This document shows, in pieces, positions 8,364 to 18,030 of a stretch of DNA of 64,000 nucleotides (the stretch's first letter is position 1; the number at the start of each line of letters is the position of its first letter). This DNA comes from Sphingobacterium sp. SGG-5. GTDB lineage: Bacteria > Bacteroidota > Bacteroidia > Sphingobacteriales > Sphingobacteriaceae. The position numbers and the translations under genes are program-made. The notes under the pieces are model-generated. The model was not told the origin of the DNA. It saw only the letters and a program-made list of their open reading frames with translations, and searched no databases. The stretch spans positions 124,001-188,000 of the forward strand of contig NZ_JAAKGO010000005.1 of NCBI RefSeq assembly GCF_011043525.1, written 5' to 3'.

Positions 8364-10913
8364 TCAGAAATCAAATTTGACCCGCGCACGCAGACCCCAT
8401 TCCGACACGGAGGGATGATCCAGGTAATTCAGACGCTTGACCATATCGATACGCAGAATTTTGAAGATATTGGATAGTCCTACACTGGCTTCCATGTAAG
8501 GCTCTGTACCAAATGTAAATGAAGAAACTTCTCCCTTGGAGTTGGTCTGCCAGGCAAAAACATCGTCGTTGTAGCTCGGGTTATTCTCCCTACGCAGTCC
8601 ACCGTACACCCCTTTTACACTAAACACCTCCCGCAGCTGCAGTCGTTTTAAGAGCGGGATTTTATTCAATAAGAACCCGTTCATATAATACTGGACATTT
8701 AGCGCCGCATGATGATCGGACACAAATTCCAAAAAATTCATCAGGTTATATGATTGCAATTGATAGGCATATGTTTGATTCGCCCGGTGTATCGTCAACA
8801 AAGGAAAAGGCAGGTTGCTCCCCAAAATATAAGCACCATCCAGATTGACATCCGCGTAGCCGAACTGCGACAGGTATACACGTTTGAAGACACCTGCGTT
8901 CAGGTTATGGTAACTGTACTGCCCGTCTAAAAACCCTTTGATACCTGCCGTATAATTCAGGGTGAAAATCGGGTATTTGTTAAAAAAAGGTTTACGGTAT
9001 GATTTTCCCTGATAATATTCCTCGTGGGGTGCCCACCGTAGGCCTACTGAGGCTTCGGTCGTATGAAGATCGTGTACAAAAGACGGCATTCCTCCTTCTA
9101 TACCCGGCAATTTATATTTTAATACACCGGCAGGCTGCTGTTTCCATTTGCTTAAACCTGCAGCGACGGAAAAGTTGTTTTTAAACTCCACCTTATAGTC
9201 GACGCGATAGATGTCGTTATAGAGGTAACTTTCATTTTCTCCCCGTTTCAGGGACAAGAATATATTATCTTCTTGTACAAACTCAAGATTTTGACCAGGT
9301 ATCTTGGTGTCCCGCTGAAACGAAGCCCGGATGTAATGTTGTGGAAAGGTGTATATGGACTTGTTATTCAACGAGTAGGTACCGCTGAGGAAATATTTCC
9401 ATTTTTGGTCCAAGAAACCATACGCGGCATAGGCTTCTGAATAAAAACGTGTACTTAGTACATCCGTTGTACGTCCGCCCACACGAAGACGAAATCCCTC
9501 GACAGGATTGTAACTGTAAAACGTGTTTACTGGCCCTATTTCTACAGGTCCGGCTTGCTTATAGCCCGCAAGCACCAACGAACCAATATCCATAATTCGA
9601 CGGAAGGAGGACATCAGTTGCAAGGAGTCAATGTTACGATAGATGTTTTGTTCTTCCGGACTGAGCGGTTCAAATCTTAAATTTGCCCAATAGCTTTCAT
9701 TACTTTCCTCAACAGCGGGGAGTGGCATTTTCACGACAGCTTCACCCGCATATATACTGTCGGGCTGCTGCTTTCCGCTGATATAATCTTTATAATAGAC
9801 AATCCGATTTCCGCGAATACCTTTCCCTTTTTCTGTTAATGCAAAATCGATTCCCAGGCTGCTTTTATTCAGGTAGTATTTGTTCCGGTTATCTCTTGCA
9901 AAGGCAAGCTCGATCTGAAGATCCCGGACAAAATTGAGGTTGATATCCTCGTTGACCTCCATCTTGACTTCCTGCACCGCATACTGCCCGTCGAGCGTGA
10001 TGTATAATTTACCTTGGAACAATAGATCTGCCTTATTCCGCGGGAAAAAACTCAGTTCCACCAGCTCCTGCGCTGCTGTCTTTATAGTATCCGTGATATA
10101 AAACCGATAAAAGGTAGGTGCTGAATTTGCGATAGGGCTCAAGAACTGATTCGTCAGTAAGGTGATATCATTATCATAAATATCAATGTGTTCATACAGT
10201 TTGTTGAAATAGTTGGATATTCCATTGTTGTCCACAAATTTCGGATCAAACTCGGCACGCTGCTCTGCCAGAATATATTGCTTCGTTTTTTGGGGGTCTT
10301 TGCGGTAGTAGATCTTTGAAACCTTCTCTTCGATATAAGCCGGCAAAATATATTTGTCCTCCGTCGACTCGCTGTCTTTTTTGAAAAGGAACTGGTATTT
10401 CTTAAAGATTTTCTTGTTTTTAAATGTTGAAGTCAGGTTACTCAAACCCAAGGAAATTTTTTCGTATTGTTCGTACTGGACAAATTCCTGCCCCGCCATT
10501 CTATTGGAGTCACGGTGAGCGATAACCTGCCGGATCAATTCTACAGCAGGATTATTTTTATTGGAATATTTCAGTCGCGGCTTTTTTACTACAACCTCCT
10601 CAATAACATTCTCGGATTGGAGTAGAATCTGAAAATTTGTGTTTTTTGGGGAGATGGCTAAATCCTGGCTGATATAGCCGACATATGAAACCCGCACCGT
10701 GGATTTGGAATCGGATATGACCAAGTTAAAATTACCATTGTCGTCGGTATAAGTGCTGTGACTACTACCTACAACAGCTACGGTCGCAAAGGAAATAGCC
10801 TCTTTTGTCTGTGCGTCCAATACGCGTCCTCGGATATCTAAGGTTTGGCCAAACGCTTGGGTACAAACAAATAGGGTTAATACATATAATACAGCACGTA
10901 AATTTATCTTCAT
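8364..10913 (-). CDS. DUF5686 and carboxypeptidase-regulatory-like outer-membrane protein
   Basis: The 849-residue protein has a signal peptide (MKINLRAVLYVLTLFVCTQAFGQ). Residues 24-110 form a CarboxypepD_reg-like domain ('IRGRVLDAQTKEAISFATVA', 'VRVSYVGYISQDLAI'), the plug-associated fold common in Bacteroidota outer-membrane proteins. The remainder fits DUF5686, predicted to form a C-terminal beta-barrel: many alternating aromatic strands and a terminal Phe ('WGLRARVKFDF'). The function of DUF5686 is not established to my knowledge. It is divergent from dnaE, and the 172 bases between them carry nested inverted repeats. It is separated from the NUDIX gene by 77 bases on the same strand, so they may or may not be co-transcribed. 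Confidence 0.87.
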   Translation of the reverse strand: MKINLRAVLYVLTLFVCTQAFGQTLDIRGRVLDAQTKEAISFATVAVVGSSHSTYTDDNGNFNLVISDSKSTVRVSYVGYISQDLAISPKNTNFQILLQSENVIEEVVVKKPRLKYSNKNNPAVELIRQVIAHRDSNRMAGQEFVQYEQYEKISLGLSNLTSTFKNKKIFKKYQFLFKKDSESTEDKYILPAYIEEKVSKIYYRKDPQKTKQYILAEQRAEFDPKFVDNNGISNYFNKLYEHIDIYDNDITLLTNQFLSPIANSAPTFYRFYITDTIKTAAQELVELSFFPRNKADLLFQGKLYITLDGQYAVQEVKMEVNEDINLNFVRDLQIELAFARDNRNKYYLNKSSLGIDFALTEKGKGIRGNRIVYYKDYISGKQQPDSIYAGEAVVKMPLPAVEESNESYWANLRFEPLSPEEQNIYRNIDSLQLMSSFRRIMDIGSLVLAGYKQAGPVEIGPVNTFYSYNPVEGFRLRVGGRTTDVLSTRFYSEAYAAYGFLDQKWKYFLSGTYSLNNKSIYTFPQHYIRASFQRDTKIPGQNLEFVQEDNIFLSLKRGENESYLYNDIYRVDYKVEFKNNFSVAAGLSKWKQQPAGVLKYKLPGIEGGMPSFVHDLHTTEASVGLRWAPHEEYYQGKSYRKPFFNKYPIFTLNYTAGIKGFLDGQYSYHNLNAGVFKRVYLSQFGYADVNLDGAYILGSNLPFPLLTIHRANQTYAYQLQSYNLMNFLEFVSDHHAALNVQYYMNGFLLNKIPLLKRLQLREVFSVKGVYGGLRRENNPSYNDDVFAWQTNSKGEVSSFTFGTEPYMEASVGLSNIFKILRIDMVKRLNYLDHPSVSEWGLRARVKFDF

Positions 10914-10923
10914 ACATCACCAC

Positions 10924-10981
10924 CTTTTTACTTTTGACTATTACATGAAATAGTTCAAAAGTTGTGATGCAAAGTAAAAAG
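10924..10981. promoter_or_regulatory. Nested inverted repeats in the DUF5686/dnaE divergent promoter region
   Basis: The outer arms CTTTTTACTTT (10924-10934) and AAAGTAAAAAG (10971-10981) are perfect reverse complements. Inside them ACTTTTGACTATT (10930-10942) pairs with AATAGTTCAAAAGT (10949-10962) with one bulged T. TTACATGAAATAG (10941-10953) recurs as TTACATGATAATAG at 11023-11036 on the dnaE side. This suggests a regulator site or an RNA hairpin in the DUF5686 leader. Confidence 0.55.
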
Positions 10982-11056
10982 ATATTTTGCATAAAATAAA
11001 ATCCAAAAAAGCAGTTTGACTTTTACATGATAATAGTGGATGTGGTAATATTTGCG

Positions 11057-11064
11057 TAATTTTG
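11057..11064 (+). promoter_or_regulatory. -7 box for dnaE
   Basis: TAATTTTG matches TAnnTTTG and lies 21 bases before the dnaE ATG at 11086. A second, poorer candidate (AATATTTG) overlaps 11047-11054. No clear -33 box sits at the standard distance from the first. Confidence 0.45.
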
Positions 11065-11085
11065 AGTGTCCACTAAAGAGAAGCT

Positions 11086-14000
11086 ATGTATATCATATTT
11101 GATACCGAAACTACAGGATTACCCAAACGCTGGGACGCGCCTATTACCGATACAGACAATTGGCCGAGATGTATTCAGATCGCCTGGCAGTTGCATGACG
11201 ATATGGGACGTCTTATCGAACATCAGGATTACCTCATTAAACCTGACGGTTTTAATATCCCTTATGATTCAGAGAAAATACATGGCATTTCTACGGAATT
11301 AGCGCTTGAGCAAGGGGTGCCACTACCCGAAGTCCTGACAAAATTCAACGAAGCTTTAGCTAAGGCCAAGTTTGTCGTCGGCCAAAATATTGGCTTTGAC
11401 CTCAACATCATGGGCTGCGAATTTTATCGCTATGGCGTGGAAAGCCCGATGGCTAAAATGCCTGTGCTGGACACCTGTACGGAAGTTACTGCTGAGCTGT
11501 TACAGTTGCCCGGCGGACGTGGGGGACGTTTTAAATTACCCAACCTGACGGAGCTCCACTCCTACCTGTTTGGGGTACCCTTCGCGGAAGCACACAATGC
11601 TACGGCCGACGTTGAAGCGACCACACGTTGTTTCTTCGAGCTTGTTCGCCGGGAGATTTTCACGCCCGAAGAGTTGCAGGTCGATACGGGTTATTTCATC
11701 ACATTTAAAGAGCAAAACCCTGGGACGATAGCGACAGTAGGGCTGACACATATCAACCTCAAAGCGGCTTCTGATGCGATACGCAAGCGCGAGCAACCTG
11801 TAGACACAACGGTTGTTGATGATACGTTATTAGCCGCTTTACAAGATGCACCTTTTGCGCATTTACACAATCACTCCCAGTTTTCGGTATTGCAATCGAC
11901 GATATCTATCGGTAGCCTGGTATCGGCTGCTATCGAATATAATATGCCCGCAGTGGCCTTAACCGATCATGGCAATATGATGGGTGCTTTTCAGTTCGTC
12001 AGCCGGATCATTGGTCACAATAAGGAAGTCGAGGCCAAGCAAAAAGAAGCCTTGGAGACGGGTGAAGCGTTTACAGAGCAGGTCATAAAACCCATCGTGG
12101 GGTGTGAATTCTACGTCTGTGAAGATAGAAAGGACAAGACAAGAAAGGACAATGGCTACCAAGTCGTATTCTTAGCGAAAAACAAAACCGGTTATCATAA
12201 TCTCGCAAAGATGGCCTCTATTGCTTACACCGAAGGTTTTTATTACGTACCCCGTATCGACAAAGAGGTTATACAGCGGTATACGGAAGGGATTATCGTG
12301 CTGTCGGGAAACTTGTACGGGGAAATTCCGAACAAAGTGCTGAATATTGGTGAAAATCAAGCAGAAGAAGCTTTATTATGGTGGAAAGAAACTTTTGGAG
12401 GTGATTTCTACATGGAAATCATGCGACATGGCCAAGAGGATGAAAACCGTGTGAATGAAACCCTGGTACGATTGGCAGCGAAACATGATGTCAAACTGAT
12501 TGCCACCAACAATACCTATTATGTCCGGAAGGCAGATGCCCATGCGCACGACATCCTTCTGTGCGTCAAAGATGGGGAGAAGCTGTCGACACCGATAGGT
12601 AGAGGACGAGGTTTTCGCTATGGGATGCCCAACCAAGAATATTACTTCAAATCTGCCGAAGAAATGAAAATGGCCTTTGCAGATCTCCCCGAAGCTGTTC
12701 TGAATATCCAGGAAGTTCTGGACAAAATCGAGATATATTCTTTAAACAGGGACGTCTTGCTTCCGAAGTTTGAAATTCCCGTAGAATTCCAGGATTCACA
12801 AGATGATGCCGATGGTGGCAAACGCGGTGAAAATGCTTATTTACGTCACTTGACATACGTTGGAGCAGAGAAGCGATATCCAGAAATAACGCCAGAAATC
12901 CGCGAAAGACTTGATTTTGAACTGGCAACCATCGAGCGTACAGGCTACCCGGGATATTTCTTGATTGTGCAGGATTTCATTGCCGCTGCTCGTGATATGG
13001 GGGTATCGGTAGGACCGGGACGTGGATCAGCAGCAGGATCAGCAGTAGCCTATTGTTTAGGGATAACCAACTTAGATCCCATCCAATATGATCTCCTGTT
13101 TGAGCGTTTCCTAAATCCGGATCGTGTATCGATGCCCGATATTGATATCGATTTTGACGATGAAGGACGGGGACGTGTCATGCAGTATGTGATCGATAAA
13201 TACGGTGCATCACAGGTGGCACAGATTATCACGTACGGTACAATGGCCGCAAAATCTTCGATTAAAGACACGGCACGTGTCTTGGACTTACCTTTATCGG
13301 ATGCTAACGAGATCGCTAAACTTATCCCCAACTTAAAACTGAGCAAGATCTTCAACATGGAGGAGAAGGCCTTGAAGGAAGTATTGCGGTCAGAAGAGAT
13401 GGAATCCGTAAACCGGTTAAAATCGTTGGCGGATGGTGCCGGCCTGGAAGCGGAGACCATCAAGCAGGCTCGTGTGCTGGAGGGTTCGATGCGAAACACC
13501 GGTATACATGCCTGTGGGGTTATCATCACGCCGGATGACATCACCAATTTTGTACCCGTGTCTTTAGCGAAAGATTCGGATCTGTATGTCACCCAGTTCG
13601 ACAACTCGGTGGTAGAAAGTGCGGGATTATTGAAAATGGACTTTCTGGGTCTGAAGACCTTGACTTTGATTAAGGATACTGTTGTAAATGTCAGATTACG
13701 TCATGGGATTGAACTCGATCCGGATAATTTTCCGATCGATGATACCTTGACCTACGAGCTTTTTCAACGTGGCGAAACGATAGGTGTGTTCCAATACGAG
13801 TCGCCCGGCATGCAAAAATACATGAAAGAGCTGAAGCCGACGGTTTTCGCCGACCTCATTGCGATGAACGCGTTATACCGCCCGGGGCCGATGGAATATA
13901 TACCTTCTTTCGTTAAACGTAAACATGGCATAGAACCGATCACCTATGACCTAGATGCCTGTGAAGAATATTTAAAAGAAACGTACGGTATTACCGTCTA

Positions 14001-15504
14001 TCAGGAGCAGGTCATGCTGCTGTCCCAAAAACTGGCAGGCTTCTCCAAAGGTGATGCCGACGTACTGCGTAAGGCGATGGGTAAGAAGCAGAAAGCAGTA
14101 TTGGATAAGATGAAGCCTAAATTTGTCGGACAAGCGGCAGAAAATGGCCATGATCCGAAAATATTGGAGAAAATATGGACGGACTGGGAAGCGTTTGCGA
14201 GTTATGCTTTTAACAAGTCACACTCGACATGTTACGCTTGGGTAGCTTACCAGACGGCCTACTTAAAAGCACACTACCCGGCGGAATATATGGCGGCCGT
14301 GCTGTCCAACAATATGAACGACATCAAACAGGTGACTTTCTTTATGGAAGAATGTAAGCATATGGGATTGGAGGTATTGGGGCCTGACGTCAATGAGTCG
14401 CATTACAAATTCACCGTAAATGATAATGGGGCTATTCGTTTTGGAATAGGCGCTGTAAAGGGTGTGGGTGCCGGTGCGGTGGACACGATCGTACAAACAC
14501 GTACAGCTGAACCCTACAAATCCATTTTCGATTTTGCAAAACGGGTAGATCTGCGTGCAGCAAACAAGAAAGCTTTTGAAAGCTTGGCCTATGCGGGCGG
14601 ATTCGACAGTTTTAAAGATACACATCGGGCGCAGTACTTTTTTAAAGATAGTGATGGACTTACCGGCATTGAGAAAGCGGTCAGATTTGGACAACGTTTT
14701 AAAGAAAACGAGCAATCCGCACAAGCGAGTCTGTTCGGTGGTGGTGCGGCAGTTTCTTTGCCCGAGCCTTTGCTTCCCTCCTGTCCACCATGGGGATTGA
14801 TCGAAAAGTTAAAATACGAAAAGGATGTTATCGGGATTTACCTCACGAGTCATCCTTTGGACAACTATAAGCTTGAAATTGACCACTTTTGTCCGAACAG
14901 GGTAGTCGACTTACAGCTCATCAATAAGGTCAAAGCGTCTGAAGTCGATGAAGAGGTGTTGAAGGATTTTAACCGCATCAAAAACAGGGAGATCACTATA
15001 GGTGGCATCATCTCGAATGTGGCCCATCGGATATCGAAGGCGGGCAAGCCATTCGGTTCATTCATAATAGAAGATTATTCTGATTCTTTTGATATTGCCA
15101 TTTTTGGTGAAGATTATGTCAGATTTAAAGGCTATCTCCAAGAGGGATACTTTGTACAGATCAAAGGTTTGGTACAAGAGCGGTTCAAACAGGTGGGCAA
15201 CTGGGGATTTGAACTGAAAAATATTCAGCTTTTGTCGGAACTGCGCGATAAGTTAGCCAAAAGCTTTACCATCCAGATTGCGCTGCAAAGGCTGGATGAA
15301 GAAGTTATCACACATATTGAAGAGTTGATCCAATCTACCCAGCAGGAAGGAGAACAAGCAAGCTGTGCTTTAAAATTCCAGGTCGTGGATGTGCAAGAGG
15401 AAATATCGGTCGAAATGCCTGCGAAGGCCACGAAAATTAGATTAACAAACGAACTGTTAGCGGGGCTGGAGGAGCTTGAAGGGATTAAATATAGATTAAA
15501 TTGA
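11086..15504 (+). CDS. dnaE: DNA polymerase III alpha subunit with fused N-terminal 3'-5' exonuclease
   Basis: The 1472-residue protein is the replicative polymerase catalytic subunit with proofreading built in. Residues 1-190 form a DEDDh exonuclease: D6 and E8 in 'FDTETTGL', D105 in 'NIGFDLNIM', H170 and D175 in 'AHNATADVEATT'. Around residue 260 the PHP domain begins ('FAHLHNHSQFSVLQ', 'ALTDHGNMMGAF'). The polymerase core contains 'GPGRGSAAGSAVAYCLGI' and the catalytic aspartates in 'MPDIDIDFDD'. 'GIHACGVII', 'YRPGPMEYIP' and 'YQEQVMLLSQ' are further family landmarks. An OB fold ('ITIGGIISNVAHRIS') lies near the C-terminus. Alpha subunits without the fusion are about 1150-1250 residues; the added length is accounted for by the exonuclease. 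It stands alone upstream of trxA. Confidence 0.96.
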   Translation: MYIIFDTETTGLPKRWDAPITDTDNWPRCIQIAWQLHDDMGRLIEHQDYLIKPDGFNIPYDSEKIHGISTELALEQGVPLPEVLTKFNEALAKAKFVVGQNIGFDLNIMGCEFYRYGVESPMAKMPVLDTCTEVTAELLQLPGGRGGRFKLPNLTELHSYLFGVPFAEAHNATADVEATTRCFFELVRREIFTPEELQVDTGYFITFKEQNPGTIATVGLTHINLKAASDAIRKREQPVDTTVVDDTLLAALQDAPFAHLHNHSQFSVLQSTISIGSLVSAAIEYNMPAVALTDHGNMMGAFQFVSRIIGHNKEVEAKQKEALETGEAFTEQVIKPIVGCEFYVCEDRKDKTRKDNGYQVVFLAKNKTGYHNLAKMASIAYTEGFYYVPRIDKEVIQRYTEGIIVLSGNLYGEIPNKVLNIGENQAEEALLWWKETFGGDFYMEIMRHGQEDENRVNETLVRLAAKHDVKLIATNNTYYVRKADAHAHDILLCVKDGEKLSTPIGRGRGFRYGMPNQEYYFKSAEEMKMAFADLPEAVLNIQEVLDKIEIYSLNRDVLLPKFEIPVEFQDSQDDADGGKRGENAYLRHLTYVGAEKRYPEITPEIRERLDFELATIERTGYPGYFLIVQDFIAAARDMGVSVGPGRGSAAGSAVAYCLGITNLDPIQYDLLFERFLNPDRVSMPDIDIDFDDEGRGRVMQYVIDKYGASQVAQIITYGTMAAKSSIKDTARVLDLPLSDANEIAKLIPNLKLSKIFNMEEKALKEVLRSEEMESVNRLKSLADGAGLEAETIKQARVLEGSMRNTGIHACGVIITPDDITNFVPVSLAKDSDLYVTQFDNSVVESAGLLKMDFLGLKTLTLIKDTVVNVRLRHGIELDPDNFPIDDTLTYELFQRGETIGVFQYESPGMQKYMKELKPTVFADLIAMNALYRPGPMEYIPSFVKRKHGIEPITYDLDACEEYLKETYGITVYQEQVMLLSQKLAGFSKGDADVLRKAMGKKQKAVLDKMKPKFVGQAAENGHDPKILEKIWTDWEAFASYAFNKSHSTCYAWVAYQTAYLKAHYPAEYMAAVLSNNMNDIKQVTFFMEECKHMGLEVLGPDVNESHYKFTVNDNGAIRFGIGAVKGVGAGAVDTIVQTRTAEPYKSIFDFAKRVDLRAANKKAFESLAYAGGFDSFKDTHRAQYFFKDSDGLTGIEKAVRFGQRFKENEQSAQASLFGGGAAVSLPEPLLPSCPPWGLIEKLKYEKDVIGIYLTSHPLDNYKLEIDHFCPNRVVDLQLINKVKASEVDEEVLKDFNRIKNREITIGGIISNVAHRISKAGKPFGSFIIEDYSDSFDIAIFGEDYVRFKGYLQEGYFVQIKGLVQERFKQVGNWGFELKNIQLLSELRDKLAKSFTIQIALQRLDEEVITHIEELIQSTQQEGEQASCALKFQVVDVQEEISVEMPAKATKIRLTNELLAGLEELEGIKYRLN

Positions 15505-15558
15505 TAGCCCATAAATAATATCACATGGGAAGACAAATCCAATGTGGTAGGTTTTATT

Positions 15559-15566
15559 TATATTTG
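15559..15566 (+). promoter_or_regulatory. -7 box for trxA
   Basis: TATATTTG matches TAnnTTTG and lies 26 bases before the trxA ATG, suggesting that trxA has its own promoter despite following dnaE by only 88 bases. No clear -33 box is visible. Confidence 0.5.
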
Positions 15567-15592
15567 TGTAATTTACAAGAGAGGAAATAATT

Positions 15593-15910
15593 ATGGCATT
15601 AGAAATTACAGATAGCACTTTTGATGAGGTTGTGCTAAAATCCGATAAACCCGTCTTGGTCGATTTTTGGGCCGAATGGTGCGGACCATGTCGTATGGTC
15701 GGTCCAATTGTCGAAGAAATTGCAAAAGAATATGAAGGTAAAGCCGTGGTCGGCAAAGTGAACGTGGACCATAACGCGGACATTTCGGTGAAATATGGAA
15801 TCCGTAACATCCCTGCTTTACTTTTCTTCAAAAACGGTGAGATCGTGGACAAACAAATTGGTGCTGTACCTAAATCTGTTTTGGTAGATAAATTAGAAAA
15901 ACAGTTGTAG
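15593..15910 (+). CDS. trxA: Thioredoxin
   Basis: The 105-residue protein is a single-domain cytoplasmic thioredoxin. The active site WCGPC has cysteines at 30 and 33 within '[17 protein letters not shown]'. The conserved cis-proline lies in '[14 protein letters not shown]'. There is no signal peptide, so it serves as the general cytosolic disulfide reductase rather than an envelope oxidoreductase. 'GAGAGGAAATAATTATG' gives purine-rich sequence before the start. A strong terminator follows 20 bases after the stop. Confidence 0.96.
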   Translation: MALEITDSTFDEVVLKSDKPVLVDFWAEWCGPCRMVGPIVEEIAKEYEGKAVVGKVNVDHNADISVKYGIRNIPALLFFKNGEIVDKQIGAVPKSVLVDKLEKQL

Positions 15911-15930
15911 AAGACATTACCGATGTATTA

Positions 15931-15966
15931 AAAAAGCCTTTGGATGGAAGTCCAAAGGCTTTTTTA
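15931..15966. terminator. Bidirectional rho-independent terminator
   Basis: AAAAAGCCTTTGGA (15931-15944) pairs perfectly with TCCAAAGGCTTTTT (15951-15964) around a 6-base loop. A-runs and T-runs flank both sides, so it can end trxA on the plus strand and the SusC/D operon on the minus strand. Confidence 0.9.
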
Positions 15967-15982
15967 ATAGGGCTGTAGTATT

Positions 15983-18028
15983 TTAATAATAATCCTCATA
16001 ATCCCCTCGCAGGAACAGCCATTGCAGAATAGGATATCCCTTGCTGTTGGTTGTTGCCGCCCATGGGTGAGACGGACCTAATTGCCAACCTAATATACTT
16101 TGGTAATTATTAATGTCGCTTAAGAAAGCTTTTGTCTTGGTTTCACCATCATAAGCCGTCTGCATGACCGTAACTTCTCCCGTGACGTAGCTTGAAGATG
16201 GTACTAACACACCATTTTTGTACACTTTGACGTCTTCAGAAGCCCAGCAGTTTTCACCCTGTGCGATAATTCCACCGACTTGCCCCATCGTCGATGCAAT
16301 ACGACCTGCAGTTCCTGTAGCTCCTGCATTGCTGATCGATGTGTTGAACGCTATCAGCCCCTTTATTTTGCTATCAGTCCACCCGACAACCCCACCTGCT
16401 CCTTTACCACTTCCCGTATTGGAAACGATATTACCTGTGGCAAAGCAATGATCCACCGCGCCACCATCGTAGATAATTCCGGCAATCCCTCCAACCCTGC
16501 TATTTCCACCGGTACTGGTTGCCGTTACGTCGGCTGTTGAAAAACAATTGACAATCGTGCTTACCACATTGCCGCTTGGCTTACCAACATTGCCTATCAA
16601 CCCACCGACACCATCTGTACCCACAACTTTGCCCGTAGAAAAGCAATTCTCCAGGCGGCCTGTCTTGGCCGGAACGTCAGGCGTCTTAACACCCAGATAT
16701 CCGCCAAAGGCTCCCCCACCATTTGACGATTCCATATCTACATTGACGAGCCCAAGATTTTTACACGATCCGACGAGTATTCCGAAGAAACTACCATAGG
16801 AAGTCTTAGCAACTTTTAAATTCTTAATGATATGTCCGTTGCCATCGAAATGCAAGAACCGTTCATAAGGATCTGCGCTGTTCAACGGTGTCCAGCTCCG
16901 GCCGATCATATCAATATCAGCCGTCAATTTAAAATAATAAGGATTGGTTTTGGTTCCACTCCAATTCAGACTATGCATATTTTGCAACTGATTAGCCGTG
17001 GAAATGAGGAACGGATTATTTTCCGTACCATCCCCACCTGCAAAGTCACCGTCACCGCTCTTCTTTTTCACCAGAATAAAAGTCCGCAATTTCCGTTGCC
17101 CATAATGATCTCTCTTTTCGTTATCCGTGGGGTAATTGACTACGCCTTTATATCCTTTATCTTTGATAAACATGGTTGTCGAACCGCCACCATCCATATT
17201 TAAGGCATATTGTGGTGCAAAATAATTGGCCATAAATTGTGTCACTTCCTTCGCCGTCATACCCGCCGACTCCGGAAATCTTCCGTCGATCGTAACCAAC
17301 AAAAGCTTATTATTCTCCGTCAAGGCTACAGCTGTTCGCGGGTGACGCACACCCTGATGCCTTCTGTAATCCTCATAATCCAAGGTATTAAGGTTAATAC
17401 CTGTTACATCGCCGATAAAGTCCTCTCCAACTTTCTTATAATCATCAATCAAGACGGGAGCACCTGAAAAAATGTTAAGGTAGGAAGAAGACTGATATCC
17501 CTCTTTGGTACCATAACCAATGGTGAGATCCTGCCCGGCATTATAGGATATCGCACCCTCATGTTTCCAAAACCGTAAATGTGGATCTGTCAGCGTAATG
17601 GGAGAAATAACATTTCCATTCACCTTAATAAAGCTGGCATCCATTTCGTAGGTACCGTTGATACCCGCAATTGCATCCCGATCGGCCGCTACGGCCGATA
17701 AAGTATCATTCGCTGCTAAAGAGACAAACTCCAATTCATAATCGGAATCAGTCAAATCCACCTCGACGACATTCACGAACTGATTAGCCGTCTGTGTCTG
17801 AATGTATTTTGAAAACTGATAATGTATTAAACCATTTTCCATCGTATCAATGGCCCAACCTTCCTTATCCTTTAGTGTTTCGTGGATTACGGGTGGAACT
17901 GGTTCTTTAATTTCCGGTAGCAGATGACCGTACTCCGAATTATCTAATAAGGTCTTGCTGCACCCCAGAATGGTAAATGACAGCAGCAAGAACCAAATAT
18001 ATGTTATACGAATGTTGTTCTTTTTCAT
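15983..18028 (-). CDS. Phosphodiester glycosidase (NAGPA-type) lipoprotein with GLUG repeats
   Basis: The ATG at 18028 was chosen because it lies 2 bases after the susD stop and starts a lipoprotein signal peptide (MKKNNIRITYIWFLLLSF...GCSK). Residues about 100-320 fit the phosphodiester glycosidase family related to the N-acetylglucosamine-1-phosphodiester glycosidase: 'IAGINGTYE', 'HPRTAVALTENNKLLLVTID', 'ALNMDGGGSTTMF'. From about 345 onward GLUG-like repeats ('GAFGGYLG', 'GVGGLIGNVG', 'VGGIAGIIYDGG', 'GAGGVVGW') suggest a beta-helical surface domain. As the last gene after SusC and SusD it is the only predicted enzyme of the unit. A substrate with a sugar-phosphate diester, such as a teichoic acid-like or capsular glycan, is inferred and not shown. 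Confidence 0.82.
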   Translation of the reverse strand: MKKNNIRITYIWFLLLSFTILGCSKTLLDNSEYGHLLPEIKEPVPPVIHETLKDKEGWAIDTMENGLIHYQFSKYIQTQTANQFVNVVEVDLTDSDYELEFVSLAANDTLSAVAADRDAIAGINGTYEMDASFIKVNGNVISPITLTDPHLRFWKHEGAISYNAGQDLTIGYGTKEGYQSSSYLNIFSGAPVLIDDYKKVGEDFIGDVTGINLNTLDYEDYRRHQGVRHPRTAVALTENNKLLLVTIDGRFPESAGMTAKEVTQFMANYFAPQYALNMDGGGSTTMFIKDKGYKGVVNYPTDNEKRDHYGQRKLRTFILVKKKSGDGDFAGGDGTENNPFLISTANQLQNMHSLNWSGTKTNPYYFKLTADIDMIGRSWTPLNSADPYERFLHFDGNGHIIKNLKVAKTSYGSFFGILVGSCKNLGLVNVDMESSNGGGAFGGYLGVKTPDVPAKTGRLENCFSTGKVVGTDGVGGLIGNVGKPSGNVVSTIVNCFSTADVTATSTGGNSRVGGIAGIIYDGGAVDHCFATGNIVSNTGSGKGAGGVVGWTDSKIKGLIAFNTSISNAGATGTAGRIASTMGQVGGIIAQGENCWASEDVKVYKNGVLVPSSSYVTGEVTVMQTAYDGETKTKAFLSDINNYQSILGWQLGPSHPWAATTNSKGYPILQWLFLRGDYEDYY

Positions 18029-18030
18029 GA

